64,000 nucleotides of DNA from Geobacillus sp. 46C-IIa (GCF_014679505.1 NZ_CP061474.1:3072001-3136000), one strand, 5' to 3'. Shown: positions 15,901 through 25,100, counted from the stretch's first letter. The notes: generated by a model from the sequence alone, not told the origin. Translations and numbers: made by a program.

Positions 15901-16254
15901 ACGGAGGACTATACGTTCCGATTCAGCTTGTACCCGAATGATCTCATTCGCATTGAGCTTCCTCGGGAAAAAACAGTGAAAACAGCCGCAGGCGAAGAGA
16001 TTAACATTAAAGATATGTTTGTCTACTACAAAACGATTGACTCAGCCAACGGGGGATTAGAGTTGATCAGCCATGACAACAGTTTCTCGCTCCGTGGCAT
16101 CGGTTCAAGAACCCTCAAACGATTCGAGAAATACCAAGTAGATGTGCTTGGAAACATCTACAAAGTGAGAGGGGAAAAGAGAGTTGGGTTGGCGTCATCT
16201 TCTCATCCGAAAGCCGGGGAAACTATCCGTCCGTTACAATCAACTCGTGATTGA
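12991..16254 (+). CDS. cas9: Cas9 nuclease, type II-C (GeoCas9-like)
   Basis: The 1,087 residues equal the length of GeoCas9, and long stretches agree with it from memory. RuvC-I begins KIGLDIGITSVGW with Asp8. An Arg-rich bridge helix follows (about 50-75). The HNH domain has DHVIPYSRSLDDSYTNK with His582, and RuvC-III has HHAVD at 719-723. The C-terminal part is the PAM-interacting region. It cuts DNA guided by crRNA plus tracrRNA. GTG at 12991 follows GGGAGGGG by 6 bases. It differs from GeoCas9 at scattered sites (for example EYTALWASQRPFA), so it is a natural variant. The last 71 bases overlap cas1. Confidence 0.97.
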   Translation: MRYKIGLDIGITSVGWAVINLDIPRIEDLGVRIFDRAENPQTGESLALPRRLARSARRRLRRRKHRLERIRRLLIREGVLTKEELDKLFEEKHEIGVWQLRVEALDRKLNNDELARVLLHLAKRRGFKSNRKSERSNKENSTMLKHIEENRVILSGYRTVGEMIVKDPKFTLHKRNKGENYTNTIARDDLEREIRLIFSKQREFGNMSCTEEFENEYTALWASQRPFASKDDIEKKVGLCIFEPKEKRAPKATYTFQSFIAWEHINKLRLVSPSGARGLTDEERHLLYKQAFLKNKITYHDIRTLLNLPDDTYFKGIVYDRNMPLKQNETIRFLELDAYHQIRKAIDKVYGKGKSSSFLPIDFDTFGYALTLFKDDADIRSYLRNEYEQNGKRMPNLADKAYDNELIEELLNLSFTKFGHLSLKALRNILPYMEQGEVYSSACEQAGYTFTGPKKKQKTALLPTIPPIANPVVMRALTQARKVVNAIIKKYGSPVSIHIELARDLSQTFDERRKTKREQDENRKKNETAIRQLIEYGLTLNPTGLDIVKFKLWSEQNGRCAYSLQPIEIERLLEPGYTEVDHVIPYSRSLDDSYTNKVLVLTKENREKGNRIPAEYLGVGTERWQQFETFVLTNKQFSKKKRDRLLRLHYDESEETEFKNRNLNDTRYISRFFANFIREHLKFADSDNKQKVYTVNGRITAHLRSRWDFNKNREESDLHHAVDAAIVACTTPSDIARVTAFYQRREQNKELAQKTEPQFPQPWPHFADELRARLSKHPQESIKALNLGNYDNEKLESLQPVFVSRMPKRSVTGAAHQETLRRYIGIDERSGKIQTVVKTKLSEIKLDASGHFPMYGKESDPRTYEAIRQRLLEHNNDPKKAFQKPLYKPKKNGEPGPIIRTVKVIDTKNQVIPLNDGRTVAYNSNIIRVDVFEKDGKYYCVPIYTMDMMKGILPNKAIEPNKPYSEWKEMTEDYTFRFSLYPNDLIRIELPREKTVKTAAGEEINIKDMFVYYKTIDSANGGLELISHDNSFSLRGIGSRTLKRFEKYQVDVLGNIYKVRGEKRVGLASSSHPKAGETIRPLQSTRD

Positions 16255-17083
16255 ACAGGAAGAAAAAGTTTCTATCCCGTTGGAGGATATTTGTTCCATT
16301 GTCATCGAAGAACAAGCCGTAAGTATAACTGCAGTTGCTTTAAGCAAAATGGCGGAGTATAACATCACCCTGTTCACTTGCGACCAAAAACGGCTCCCCA
16401 GTGGGGTGCTGCAGCCGTTCCAAAAACATTCTCGCCAAGTGGGCGTGCTGCACATGCAGTACGCCTACTCCAAGCCTTTTAAAAAACGAATTTGGCAGCG
16501 AATCGTGATCCAAAAACTAATGAATCAAGGAAAATGTTTGGAGTTCCTGAACAAAGAAGGAGCAGATGAACTATACCGCATCAGCAAAACCGTCGACTCT
16601 GGAGACAGCAACAACCGCGAGGCGTACGGAGCCAAAAAGTACTTTCTGTATTTATTTGGAAGTGAATTCACCCGACGAAGCGACTCAGTGGTGAACGCTG
16701 CTTTAAATTACGGATACGCCATTATGCGCGGACTCGTCGCCCGCTCTCTCGTCGGGTATGGCTTTTTCCCGTGCTTGGGAATTTACCACGATAACGAGTT
16801 GAACAAATTTAATCTCGCCGACGATTTTATGGAAGTATTGCGCCCGCTCGTCGACCTATACGTGGCCCAACATATTCAACCGGACGATGAATTTTCTCCG
16901 TCCATTCGGGCAGACTTATATAATTTGGCCAATATGGACATACTAGTGAATGGAGAAAAACTGACCGTCGTGAACGCGGTGGAAGAAATGACAAAAAGCT
17001 TCGTCACTGCAAGCCGGAGCCAAGACCCTTCGTTGTTGAAATTGCCGGAACTTCTCCCGTTGCAACTGCACGTATATGAGTAA
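16184..17083 (+). CDS. cas1: Cas1 integrase
   Basis: The 299-residue protein begins GWRHLLIRKPGKLSVRYNQL as type II Cas1 proteins do. It contains the metal-binding set seen as YGAKKYF with a preceding Glu (NREAYGAKKYF), GIYHDNELNKFNLADDFME with the catalytic His, and downstream acidic residues. With Cas2 it inserts new spacers. TTG at 16184 is the start; GGGGAAAAGAGAG lies directly upstream, inside cas9, so the genes overlap by 71 bases. It overlaps cas2 by 8 bases. Confidence 0.95.
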   Translation: MGWRHLLIRKPGKLSVRYNQLVIEQEEKVSIPLEDICSIVIEEQAVSITAVALSKMAEYNITLFTCDQKRLPSGVLQPFQKHSRQVGVLHMQYAYSKPFKKRIWQRIVIQKLMNQGKCLEFLNKEGADELYRISKTVDSGDSNNREAYGAKKYFLYLFGSEFTRRSDSVVNAALNYGYAIMRGLVARSLVGYGFFPCLGIYHDNELNKFNLADDFMEVLRPLVDLYVAQHIQPDDEFSPSIRADLYNLANMDILVNGEKLTVVNAVEEMTKSFVTASRSQDPSLLKLPELLPLQLHVYE

Positions 17084-17396
17084 GTTTATGCGGTTGCTCG
17101 TCTTTTTTGATCTCCCCGTCGTGACCAACCGGGAGAAGCGTGAATACCGGCGATTTCGCACATTCCTACTGAACGAAGGGTATGATATGTTGCAGTTTTC
17201 AGTCTACAGCCGCGTCTGCCACGGACACGAAGCAACGGATAAACACTTGACAAGATTAAAACGCAACTTACCCCCTCAAGGATCGATTCGGGCGATGGTC
17301 GTAACGGAAAAGCAGTACGCAAAAATGCAGCTGCTTCTCGGGGAACCAACGGCACAAGAAAAGAAAATGACATCCACCCAGCTAACACTTTTTTAA
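17076..17396 (+). CDS. cas2: Cas2
   Basis: The 106-residue protein has the ferredoxin-like start RLLVFFDLPVVTNREKREYRRFR and MLQFSVYSRVC, characteristic of type II Cas2. It forms the central dimer of the Cas1-Cas2 integrase. ATG at 17076 overlaps the end of cas1 by 8 bases. It is the last protein gene of the operon; no csn2 or cas4 follows, which defines subtype II-C. Confidence 0.94.
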   Translation: MSKFMRLLVFFDLPVVTNREKREYRRFRTFLLNEGYDMLQFSVYSRVCHGHEATDKHLTRLKRNLPPQGSIRAMVVTEKQYAKMQLLLGEPTAQEKKMTSTQLTLF

Positions 17397-17450
17397 AAAA
17401 CGGAAAGGGTTCCCCCTTTTTGCATAAGCACATTTGCATTTTTTGAAAGC

Positions 17451-17487
17451 AAAAAAGCCTGCGATCCTTGAGATTGCAGGCTTTTTT
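17451..17487. terminator. Bidirectional terminator between cas2 and the II-C array
   Basis: AAAAAAGCCTGC pairs with GCAGGCTTTTTT around a 13-base loop, with A- and T-runs on both flanks. It can end the rightward cas operon and also leftward transcripts leaving the array, whose first repeat starts 9 bases further on. Confidence 0.85.
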
Positions 17488-17495
17488 GGATACGT

Positions 17496-19306
17496 ATTAT
17501 ACCACAGCGATAATCTCAGGGGAACTATGACAATATGTCTTGTATGTGTTGCTCGGTAAGATTATACCACAGCGATAATCTCAGGGGAACTATGACTACG
17601 GTACTGTTTGGAAACAAAGCTCGTATTATACCACAGCGATAATCTCAGGGGAACTATGACCGGCCAAGCGGCGGTTATCAACCGTGATTATTATACCACA
17701 GCGATAATCTCAGGGGAACTATGACTAAAGCGACCGGCGTACGTCATGATGTCAATTATACCACAGCGATAATCTCAGGGGAACTATGACGTCGAACTCG
17801 GCGTGAACCCGGCTGTTTGATTATACCACAGCGATAATCTCAGGGGAACTATGACGGTCGTTCCGTCCGTGCGAGTCGTCAACAATTATACCACAGCGAT
17901 AATCTCAGGGGAACTATGACACTCCGTCCGCCCAAAAGGTGAGCGTTTAATTATACCACAGCGATAATCTCAGGGGAACTATGACCCTTTCCGCGTGCTT
18001 CATGAAAACCTTGTAATTATACCACAGCGATAATCTCAGGGGAACTATGACGTGGGTTCGGGTGTTACTGGTAATATATATATTATACCACAGCGATAAT
18101 CTCAGGGGAACTATGACTCGTCGGAGGCGAATAGCAACCGAAACTACATTATACCACAGCGATAATCTCAGGGGAACTATGACCGTCCCTGTCGTACGAT
18201 TTGCGTACACCGGATTATACCACAGCGATAATCTCAGGGGAACTATGACATTGATCTGCTCCTTTTGCTGTTCCTGATAATTATACCACAGCGATAATCT
18301 CAGGGGAACTATGACTACGAAGGCGGATGTTATCTAGTCGAGGTGATTATACCACAGCGATAATCTCAGGGGAACTATGACCTTATCGCCCCAAAAATCT
18401 TCTTCAGTAATATTATACCACAGCGATAATCTCAGGGGAACTATGACTATTCCCATGCAGTGGGCATCCGTGCCAGAATTATACCACAGCGATAATCTCA
18501 GGGGAACTATGACAAAAAGACGAAGAAACCGACGAAAAAGATGATTATACCACAGCGATAATCTCAGGGGAACTATGACCCACTCACCGTCATGAAACAT
18601 TTTACCGAAATTATACCACAGCGATAATCTCAGGGGAACTATGACGATGTTTTTGTAACGGTGAAACCAGAAACTATTATACCACAGCGATAATCTCAGG
18701 GGAACTATGACCGATGCCGGCGTCGCGTAAGTACGTGGCCAATTATACCACAGCGATAATCTCAGGGGAACTATGACCGATAATGTAAAGGTGTTCAACA
18801 TTAAACGATTATACCACAGCGATAATCTCAGGGGAACGATGACGAAGGGGACATTGTGGACGATGACGAAGCAATTATACCACAGCGATAATCTCAGGGG
18901 AACTATGACTTGAGCAATGATCTGATTGAACGGGAGCATTATTATACCACAGCGATAATCTCAGGGGAACTATGACGCAGAAAGGCCAGTAATTTCACGA
19001 ACCCGCATTATACCACAGCGATAATCTCAGGGGAACTATGACCGTGCTTGTGCGCGATTGGCTTCGCGTACGATTATACCACAGCGATAATCTCAGGGGA
19101 ACGATGACCCGCGTCTACTGTTACCGTGCCGCCGATAAATTATACCACAGCGATAATCTCAGGGGAACTATGACTATCGAACGCTTCTTCTTCAGACAGC
19201 CACTATTATACCACAGCGATAATCTCAGGGGAACTATGACCGTACATCCAGACTGTCATCCGCGCATATGATTATACCACAGCGATAATCTCAGGGGAAC
19301 GATGAC
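17496..19306 (-). CRISPR. Type II-C CRISPR array, 28 repeats and 27 spacers
   Basis: The 36-nt repeats begin at 17496, 17561, 17625, 17690, 17755, 17820, 17885, 17950, 18016 and then about every 66 bases to 19271. Read on the minus strand they run from GTCATAGTTCCCC to GCTGTGGTATAAT and are complementary to the tracrRNA anti-repeat. Repeats at 18808, 19073 and 19271 share one change (AACGATGAC for AACTATGAC on the plus strand). The seven spacers nearest cas2 are 28-29 bases, the other twenty 30-31. The repeat end TGGTATAAT is an extended -10 promoter, so each unit can be transcribed alone. Several open frames through the array are artefacts of the repeat. Confidence 0.98.
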
Positions 19307-19398
19307 AAGAGCGGAGTTTATCGCCTCCATCCAGACATAAAAATCACGACTCACCAGTGTGATTTTCACGGAAAAAGCGGCTGAAATCGAACATCATG

Positions 19399-19427
19399 AA
19401 AAAAGGCGGTGGTTGACCGCCTTTTTG
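19399..19427. terminator. Bidirectional terminator right of the II-C array
   Basis: AAAAAGGCGGT and ACCGCCTTTTT form the stem. It separates the array end from the convergently placed tail of the Rpn-type gene. Confidence 0.75.
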
Positions 19428-19492
19428 TTCTTTTCCTCTTACTCATTCAACGGGAAACACCGAGGTAAGATGGATATTCTGCCCCTTTTCTC

Positions 19493-20365
19493 TTACTCGC
19501 TCAGCAAGCGGCGAATTTCTTCTTCAGAAAGATCGACCAACCGGGCAATCTCGACGGCCGTCATCCCTTTTTGTGCCATCGTCTCAATGAGCCGCTTCAT
19601 TCCTTGCTCAAGGCCGCGTTTCCATCCTTCTTCCATCCCTTCCTTCTTCCCTTTTTGCTCGTAGGAGATGATCAGCTCCAGCACTTTCTCTCTTTCTTTC
19701 GTTTCCATCGCCTTCACCTCGCTTTGCAGCTGTTGTTCCTCTTCCTCCGTCAACTTCACGTACGTCTCAAAAAACCCAAGCAGCAACCGCTGCCTCGCCT
19801 CATCCAGCTCCAACCGCACCAGCATGCGCAAAAACTCTTTTTTCAGCTCCACCTTCTCCCTTTCAGTATACCCCATTTGACTGAGCAGCGCAGCCGCAAC
19901 CGGATTGTCCTGCCGGATGTACTCCCGCCAATGCTTCTTCCGCAGCGCCACCGGAAAAAAGCGAAACTGCAGCACTTCGCCAAAGGGAAATTCCATCGAA
20001 AACACAGACGGTTCCTCGCGGAGGGAATCATAATGGAAGACAGCGATCGGAACGATGCGGGTTCGGTAGGTTTCATACAAGCGGCTGAAATAGAGGAACA
20101 TGCGCTCGGCAAACGACGGCTGGACATACCCTTGCGTTTCCACGTGCACGATGATCAGCCCGTCTTTGCCTTTCAGCTTCGTCTCGACCAGCAGATCGAC
20201 GCGGTACTTTTCGCCGGCCGTCACATCGGTAAACAGCTCTTCGGATAAAAAGGACAGATGGTGGAAATCGATATGCTCGTGCATGTCGGGGAAAAAGAGA
20301 AGGAAGAACTCTTCGAAAAACGTGCGGATCAGCTCTTTGAACAGCCGATCATGGTCAATCGCCAT
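19493..20365 (-). CDS. Rpn/YhgA-type PD-(D/E)XK nuclease-transposase family protein
   Basis: The 290-residue protein begins DHDRLFKELIRTFFEEFFLLFFP and has YRVDLLVETKLKGKDGLIIVHVETQG (about 54-79), which contains the D...E-x-K/E-x-Q core of this restriction-like fold. The C-terminal third is charged and helical with repeated EGM/KG segments. Related Rpn proteins are RecA-independent recombination-promoting nucleases or have been linked to defence; the role here is not shown. It is intact, unlike the dead relative at 740-1315, and sits between the II-C array and array B. Confidence 0.85.
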   Translation of the reverse strand: MAIDHDRLFKELIRTFFEEFFLLFFPDMHEHIDFHHLSFLSEELFTDVTAGEKYRVDLLVETKLKGKDGLIIVHVETQGYVQPSFAERMFLYFSRLYETYRTRIVPIAVFHYDSLREEPSVFSMEFPFGEVLQFRFFPVALRKKHWREYIRQDNPVAAALLSQMGYTEREKVELKKEFLRMLVRLELDEARQRLLLGFFETYVKLTEEEEQQLQSEVKAMETKEREKVLELIISYEQKGKKEGMEEGWKRGLEQGMKRLIETMAQKGMTAVEIARLVDLSEEEIRRLLSE

Positions 20366-20440
20366 TCGATCACCTCACCTTGATGGTCTCTCTTCTTCTA
20401 TTCGCCATCCCCAAGGCGGCATCCTGCTCACAATGAGAAA

Positions 20441-20593
20441 TTCCTCATAGGTACGATAAAAACGAACGATCCCTTTCACTTGCAGCCCTTGTTTGTAGTT
20501 TCAATCCCTCATAGGTACGATAAAAACTGCAGCAAGCGTTTCGAAATAGGCTGTAATCAACTGGTTTCAATCCCTCATAGATACGATAAAAAC
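20441..20593 (-). CRISPR. Small CRISPR array B, two full and one eroded 30-nt repeats
   Basis: Full repeats are at 20498-20527 and 20564-20593. The latter has one change (GATACG for GGTACG). An eroded terminal repeat covers about 20441-20463, where only the last 22 or so bases match. Spacers are 34 and 36 bases. The repeat is the same as in array A, read leftward. The eroded left repeat marks the trailer end, so the leader is on the right, where promoter and palindrome are found. No cas gene is adjacent. Confidence 0.93.
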
Positions 20594-20638
20594 CAAAAAC
20601 CGCTGCCATAACAAGCTTTCTCCCGCAGCCGCAACTTC

Positions 20639-20667
20639 AGCATAAAACATCCCGAATATTCTGTCAA
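20639..20667 (-). promoter_or_regulatory. Leader promoter of CRISPR array B
   Basis: On the minus strand TTGACA (20667-20662) and TATGCT (20644-20639) are 17 bases apart. The context TTGACAGAAT is identical to array A, and the distance to the first repeat is within a base or two of that at array A. Confidence 0.82.
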
Positions 20668-20713
20668 TCAAGCCCATTCATGATGGCTCTAGAGATTAAG
20701 CGATCAAAACCAA

Positions 20714-20759
20714 TGTCGTCGACCCCCTAGGGTTTTTGCGCGATTGGAGGTCGACGACA
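20714..20759 (-). repeat. Leader palindrome of array B
   Basis: Eleven-base arms TGTCGTCGACC (20714-20724) and GGTCGACGACA (20749-20759) enclose a loop with GGTTTTTGCG and GATTG shared with array A. It begins 120 bases from the last repeat, as at array A, and 175 bases after the jetD stop. A TTGGTTTT run follows it on the minus strand. Confidence 0.8.
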
Positions 20760-20934
20760 ACCAAGGAGTGCTTCCTGGTGGCTGGCTTGCCTTGTTTCCC
20801 GATTGCTGTTTGCCTAAGCGAGGACAAACGCTCGTCCTGCGGCGCATAAGACCGAGATACCGCCTGCTCATCCACCGCGGGCAAGACGAACACAAATATT
20901 GGAATCCCAACGCTTGCATGAACAGGGGCGAGTG

Positions 20935-22155
20935 CTAACTTTTTATGTCTCGAAGTAGTCGGCCGATGATCGCCTCTTGGTATCCCGCTTTTTCCGTTTT
21001 CACCATCGCTTCTTTCACTGGCTGCAGCGACGCTGACGCTACGGAGGCGAGTTTGGCGAGCCGCTCCGGAGGCAAATGAACCGTTGGGGTGGCGGCGAAG
21101 TAGTCATCGACGCTGTAGCGCCATAGAACAGCCGCCAAGCCGTATCGCCCGAGAAAACGGTCGGCCATTTTCAAACCTTCCGGGTCAAAGTCGCCGGAGT
21201 AATGCAGCTTGGCTCCTGAAGCCACGAGCAAATCAAGGAGGCGCATCGTCGCTAAATTCATTTGCCCGTTCGTACAGACAAGCGGGGCGTGGGTGTCAAG
21301 CAAGGTCGAGAAAACGCCCGCGTTTTCCACGACATATACGATGCCGCCGTTGGCTGGATAGGCGCGAATGAGCGACAACACGTCCCTTAGCGGTGCATTC
21401 AATGCGCTGTTGGCTTCGACGGCAGCGGTGAAGACCGGGTGAGGGCCTTTCTTCGTTTCGGCCAACAAGTTGGCGCAGGTGGCAAAGTTCAAAATATCCT
21501 CGCGGAGCAGGCCGACGGACTGCAGCAATTCATTGACGCTCTCTATAGAGGTCACATCCCACTCGCCTGGCACGGTCGCTTGCAAGGCCGACAGCAACAC
21601 CTTGCCGGGGAGCGTTGACAGGTCAAAGGCGTGTGGATCGCCGGCGATGTGCTGGGCAAACAATGGGAGCCGCTCATACGAGCCGAGCGGCAAGCGGCGA
21701 AGGGCGGCGCCGACAAGACGGATCGCCGCCGCCAACTCTTCGCGGTTTGCCTCATACGCTGCTTGGATGAACCTTTGGCCACAAATGTCTTCAAGCCAAG
21801 GGTGCTCGTGGGCGAGGTGCCCGAAAAACCGCTCCCGCTCCTTTTCGGCCGCCTGGCGCTGTTCTTTTTTCGGCACGAGCGGCTCACCGAAATAGCGCTC
21901 GAGCAGCTCGATGAGGCCAACGCCGGCAAACCGTGTTCGTTCGAGTTGCTGTTCAAAGGCGGGCAGGGAAACGCGGGAAACGTCTCGGCCGAAAAAGGCG
22001 GCGATGGCTTCTCGCTCGTTCTCGCTGAACGATGCCAAGGAGACGACGCCACCAACACGACCGAGCGACTCGTATTTCCTCTTCATCTCGACAAACAAAC
22101 GGTGAAAGCCCAACTCGGAACGGAAAAAGGCAGCGGCCTCTTCGGCCCGGTTCAT
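20935..22155 (-). CDS. jetD: Wadjet type II JetD, TOPRIM-like nuclease subunit (DUF2399)
   Basis: The protein of about 406 residues carries a C-terminal DUF2399 region with VENAGVF (TOPRIM Glu) and SGDFDPEGLKMADR (Asp-x-Asp), the metal-binding set of the TOPRIM fold. The N-terminal half is helical. In Wadjet, JetD is the nuclease that cuts plasmid DNA extruded by the JetABC condensin. ATG at 22155 overlaps the jetC stop in an ATGA; the upstream in-frame ATG at 22173 lies too close to its purine-rich site. It is the last gene of the operon. Confidence 0.92.
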   Translation of the reverse strand: MNRAEEAAAFFRSELGFHRLFVEMKRKYESLGRVGGVVSLASFSENEREAIAAFFGRDVSRVSLPAFEQQLERTRFAGVGLIELLERYFGEPLVPKKEQRQAAEKERERFFGHLAHEHPWLEDICGQRFIQAAYEANREELAAAIRLVGAALRRLPLGSYERLPLFAQHIAGDPHAFDLSTLPGKVLLSALQATVPGEWDVTSIESVNELLQSVGLLREDILNFATCANLLAETKKGPHPVFTAAVEANSALNAPLRDVLSLIRAYPANGGIVYVVENAGVFSTLLDTHAPLVCTNGQMNLATMRLLDLLVASGAKLHYSGDFDPEGLKMADRFLGRYGLAAVLWRYSVDDYFAATPTVHLPPERLAKLASVASASLQPVKEAMVKTEKAGYQEAIIGRLLRDIKS

Positions 22156-25100
22156 GTCTCGATCAACTCCCATTCTTCCTCATTCGCTACTAATTGCTTG
22201 ATGCGCCCGTTCCAATAATACTGGATGACGGTGACAAACGGCGCATTGCGCGGGCGGACGAGCTCGCAAATCGACAGGGCCGGCACGGTGTCGTAATCAC
22301 CCCAAAGCGCCTGCGAGTTCATGATGTAGTTAAAGCCGAGCTGTTCAACAAGGCCGAACATCATGCGGATGTTGTTTTCATCGACACCGGCGAACGCTTC
22401 ATCAAGCGAGATGATGTACGGCGCATCATCGCCTGCTTCTTGATAGCGTGAATACGCCGCCGCAAACAGCGGAATGTACATCGCCAACGCTTTCTCCCCA
22501 CCGCTGAACCGATAAAAGCGCTGATTTGTCAGTTCGCGCTTCGGTTCGTGTTCTTTTTCATAGTAGAGGGTAAACGAAAACCATTTCCGATAGTCGAGCA
22601 CTTCTTTTATAATTTGATGAAGCGTATTGCCTTGGCCGCGTTCCTCAAGCAGTTCGCGGGCGCGGGCGATTTTCGAGCGGAAATGGTTCGTCACCCGCTG
22701 CAAATCTTCCTCCTTGAGCAGCCGTGAATCCATCCGCAGCAATCCCACCAGCTCTTTCGTGTCGAGCTCGTCTTCGGTCTCCGCCGTTTTCGGCTTCCAT
22801 TGAATGGATAGAGCGAGGCTCGATGACGTATCAATTTCGCTCATCCGCTTGTTCATGTCGTTCACCCATCGCTCCGCGCGTTGGATGCGGCTGCGCAAAA
22901 TGCGGCCGACCGACTTTAAAATGACCTCTTCGTACAGTTCCCGGTCTTGTTCTTTCATATACTCGTGCTGCAACGCGATTTCCCGCTCAACTTCCGCCAA
23001 GACGACAGACGGCGTGGCACGCTGCCCTTTGTAGTCAAGGAAAATGACGTTTCGCTCTTGTTTTTCCCGCCAATCAGCTGCTTTCATCGCCATTTCGTCG
23101 TCCGGCGCCGCGGTGCTCCATTCTTTCTCCTCGAACGGCAGCGATTCGAACGTCGCCCGGTATTCAGTCAAATTGGATGATTCTTGGAAAAAGATTGTGT
23201 TCAGCCGAGCCAGAAGCGAAGAGCGGCTGTCTTTCAACGTTCCCCCATACCGCTGTTTCGCTTCGCTCGCCTGTTCGCGAAGCGGACGCGAACGGTCCAG
23301 CTCCACCAACTTGAGCGCCGCTTCACGGGCAAAGGCCTGCTCCCATGCGGCGACCAGCTCGCGAGCGAACGTTTCCCGTTTCTCTCCTTGTTCCCGTTCT
23401 TCGGCGAGACGGGCAAGGCGCTGCTCGGTCCGCGCCCGCTCGTTGACTAGACGCGGAACTGCCTCGCGCAGGGTGTTGAGCCGCTCCCGCACGCGGGCGA
23501 TTTCTGCGCGAATGTCATCCGCCCCCATTTGTTGGAGCGTTCGTTCGATCTCAGCCATGCGGAGGGCCAAACGTTCCTCTTCATCGAGCAGGCGGTTCCG
23601 CTCCCCTTTGGCCTCATCGATGTCATCGCGGAGCGCCTGCAGCTGCTCGCGCTGCTGGGCGATCATCGCCGCCACATGGAGTGCTTCCCGAACATGCACT
23701 TCCAGTACATGCAAAAAGCGGAGATACGATTTCATCGCTAATCGGGCTCGTTCGCATCCTTCCACGGAAAACGCCACATCAAGCCCTGCAGATTGCTCAC
23801 GCAACGTTTGCTTGAGGTGCTGCCACTCGCGGGCGAGACAGGATACTTTTTCTTGTTGCCGCTGCCAGTCGCGCTCTTTGCTTTCCGCGCGACGGCGCGC
23901 TTCCTCCCGTTCCTCAAACGCCACGCGCACATCGCGGTCCGATGGAAACGCGGCAAACCACTCCGCCAATGCGGCTATATGAGCTTCCACCGCTTTGTGT
24001 TCCGCCTGCAGGCGGTCAAGCGCTTGCCGCAAGGAAGCAATCTCCTCTTCCAATGAAGCGATCTTCTCCATCCGCCACCGCTGCCTTGCCGCGCGGCCGA
24101 TGAACATGGCGCGCTCGCGGGCGGGCGCATGACCGCGCACGAGACCAAGCGCATAGCGTCCAGCTTCATTAAGCGTCATGCCACCGTCTTGCGTCTCATC
24201 GGCAATGACGATACTGCGAAGCACGGCATCAATCCGCTCCACAGCGACAGGGACACCTGCATCTGGTTGAAGATAATCAGCCAATGTATGCGCCATATGC
24301 ATCGGGTTCGGGACGAGCACCCGGTCATACGTCACCGCCACATCGCGGTCAATGATCAGCGCATCGAGCAGTCCGGCATGGGCGAGCGCCGATTCGATCC
24401 GCTCGCGGACAGGCTCCGGCACATGGTCGAAAAATTCAACTGCCGCATACAGCGGGACGGAAATAACTCCTTGTCGCTCCAACTCTGTGCGCATGGCATC
24501 CGTCTGTGGATCGCGTTCCGGTTCTGGGTCTTGTTCCATCTGCCAATGGCGAAGCTCCTGCTCGCGCTCGGTGAGTTGGTCGCCAAGCAAGCGCATTTCG
24601 TGTTCAAGCCGCCATTTTTCATCGTTTTTCTTCCCGACGGCATCATAATACGCCGCTGCGAACGGCTGCTTGAGGTCATCAATGGAATACTGCTCATACA
24701 AGCCGTCCGTCTGTCGCAAAAACGTCTGAATGCACGCTTCGTCCGCCGTGACGCCGCCGCGCTCCAGCCAAACGAGCACTGCTTGTTCCCACCGCTCTTT
24801 TTCTTGGTCAAGCAGTTCGTCCCATTTCCGGTATTGATGCCGCCATTGGTCAACTTCCCGCTGCAGTTCGCCCGCTTCTTTGCTTGCTTCTTCATAGCGC
24901 ACTTGCATTCCTTCATGACGACGCCAAAGGTCGGCGAGCGCTTCGAGCCGTTCCGCATGACGGTCCGCTTCCTGCTCCCAAACTGTAAACGGAAACTCAC
25001 GCTGTTGGCGGCGATGGCGGAGAAAATCGTCTTCATTCACTTCATGGTCGGCAAACGCCCCTTCGTCCGCGTCGGCGCGCAACTGCGCCAGCGTTCCTTC

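Noticed and set aside
17947-18939. Long open frames through the II-C array encoding repeated VIVPLRLSLWYN peptides
   Set aside because: They are produced by the 36-nt repeat with 30-nt spacers (66 bases, divisible by three), not by a gene.
20762-20934. Possible cas gene tail between the array B palindrome and jetD
   Set aside because: None of the three minus frames shows a Cas signature; the resemblance to the cas6 side is limited to the palindrome.
23044-23982. 312-residue rightward frame inside jetC
   Set aside because: It is Ser/Arg-rich, has no ribosome site or domain, and is a shadow of the coiled-coil coding strand.
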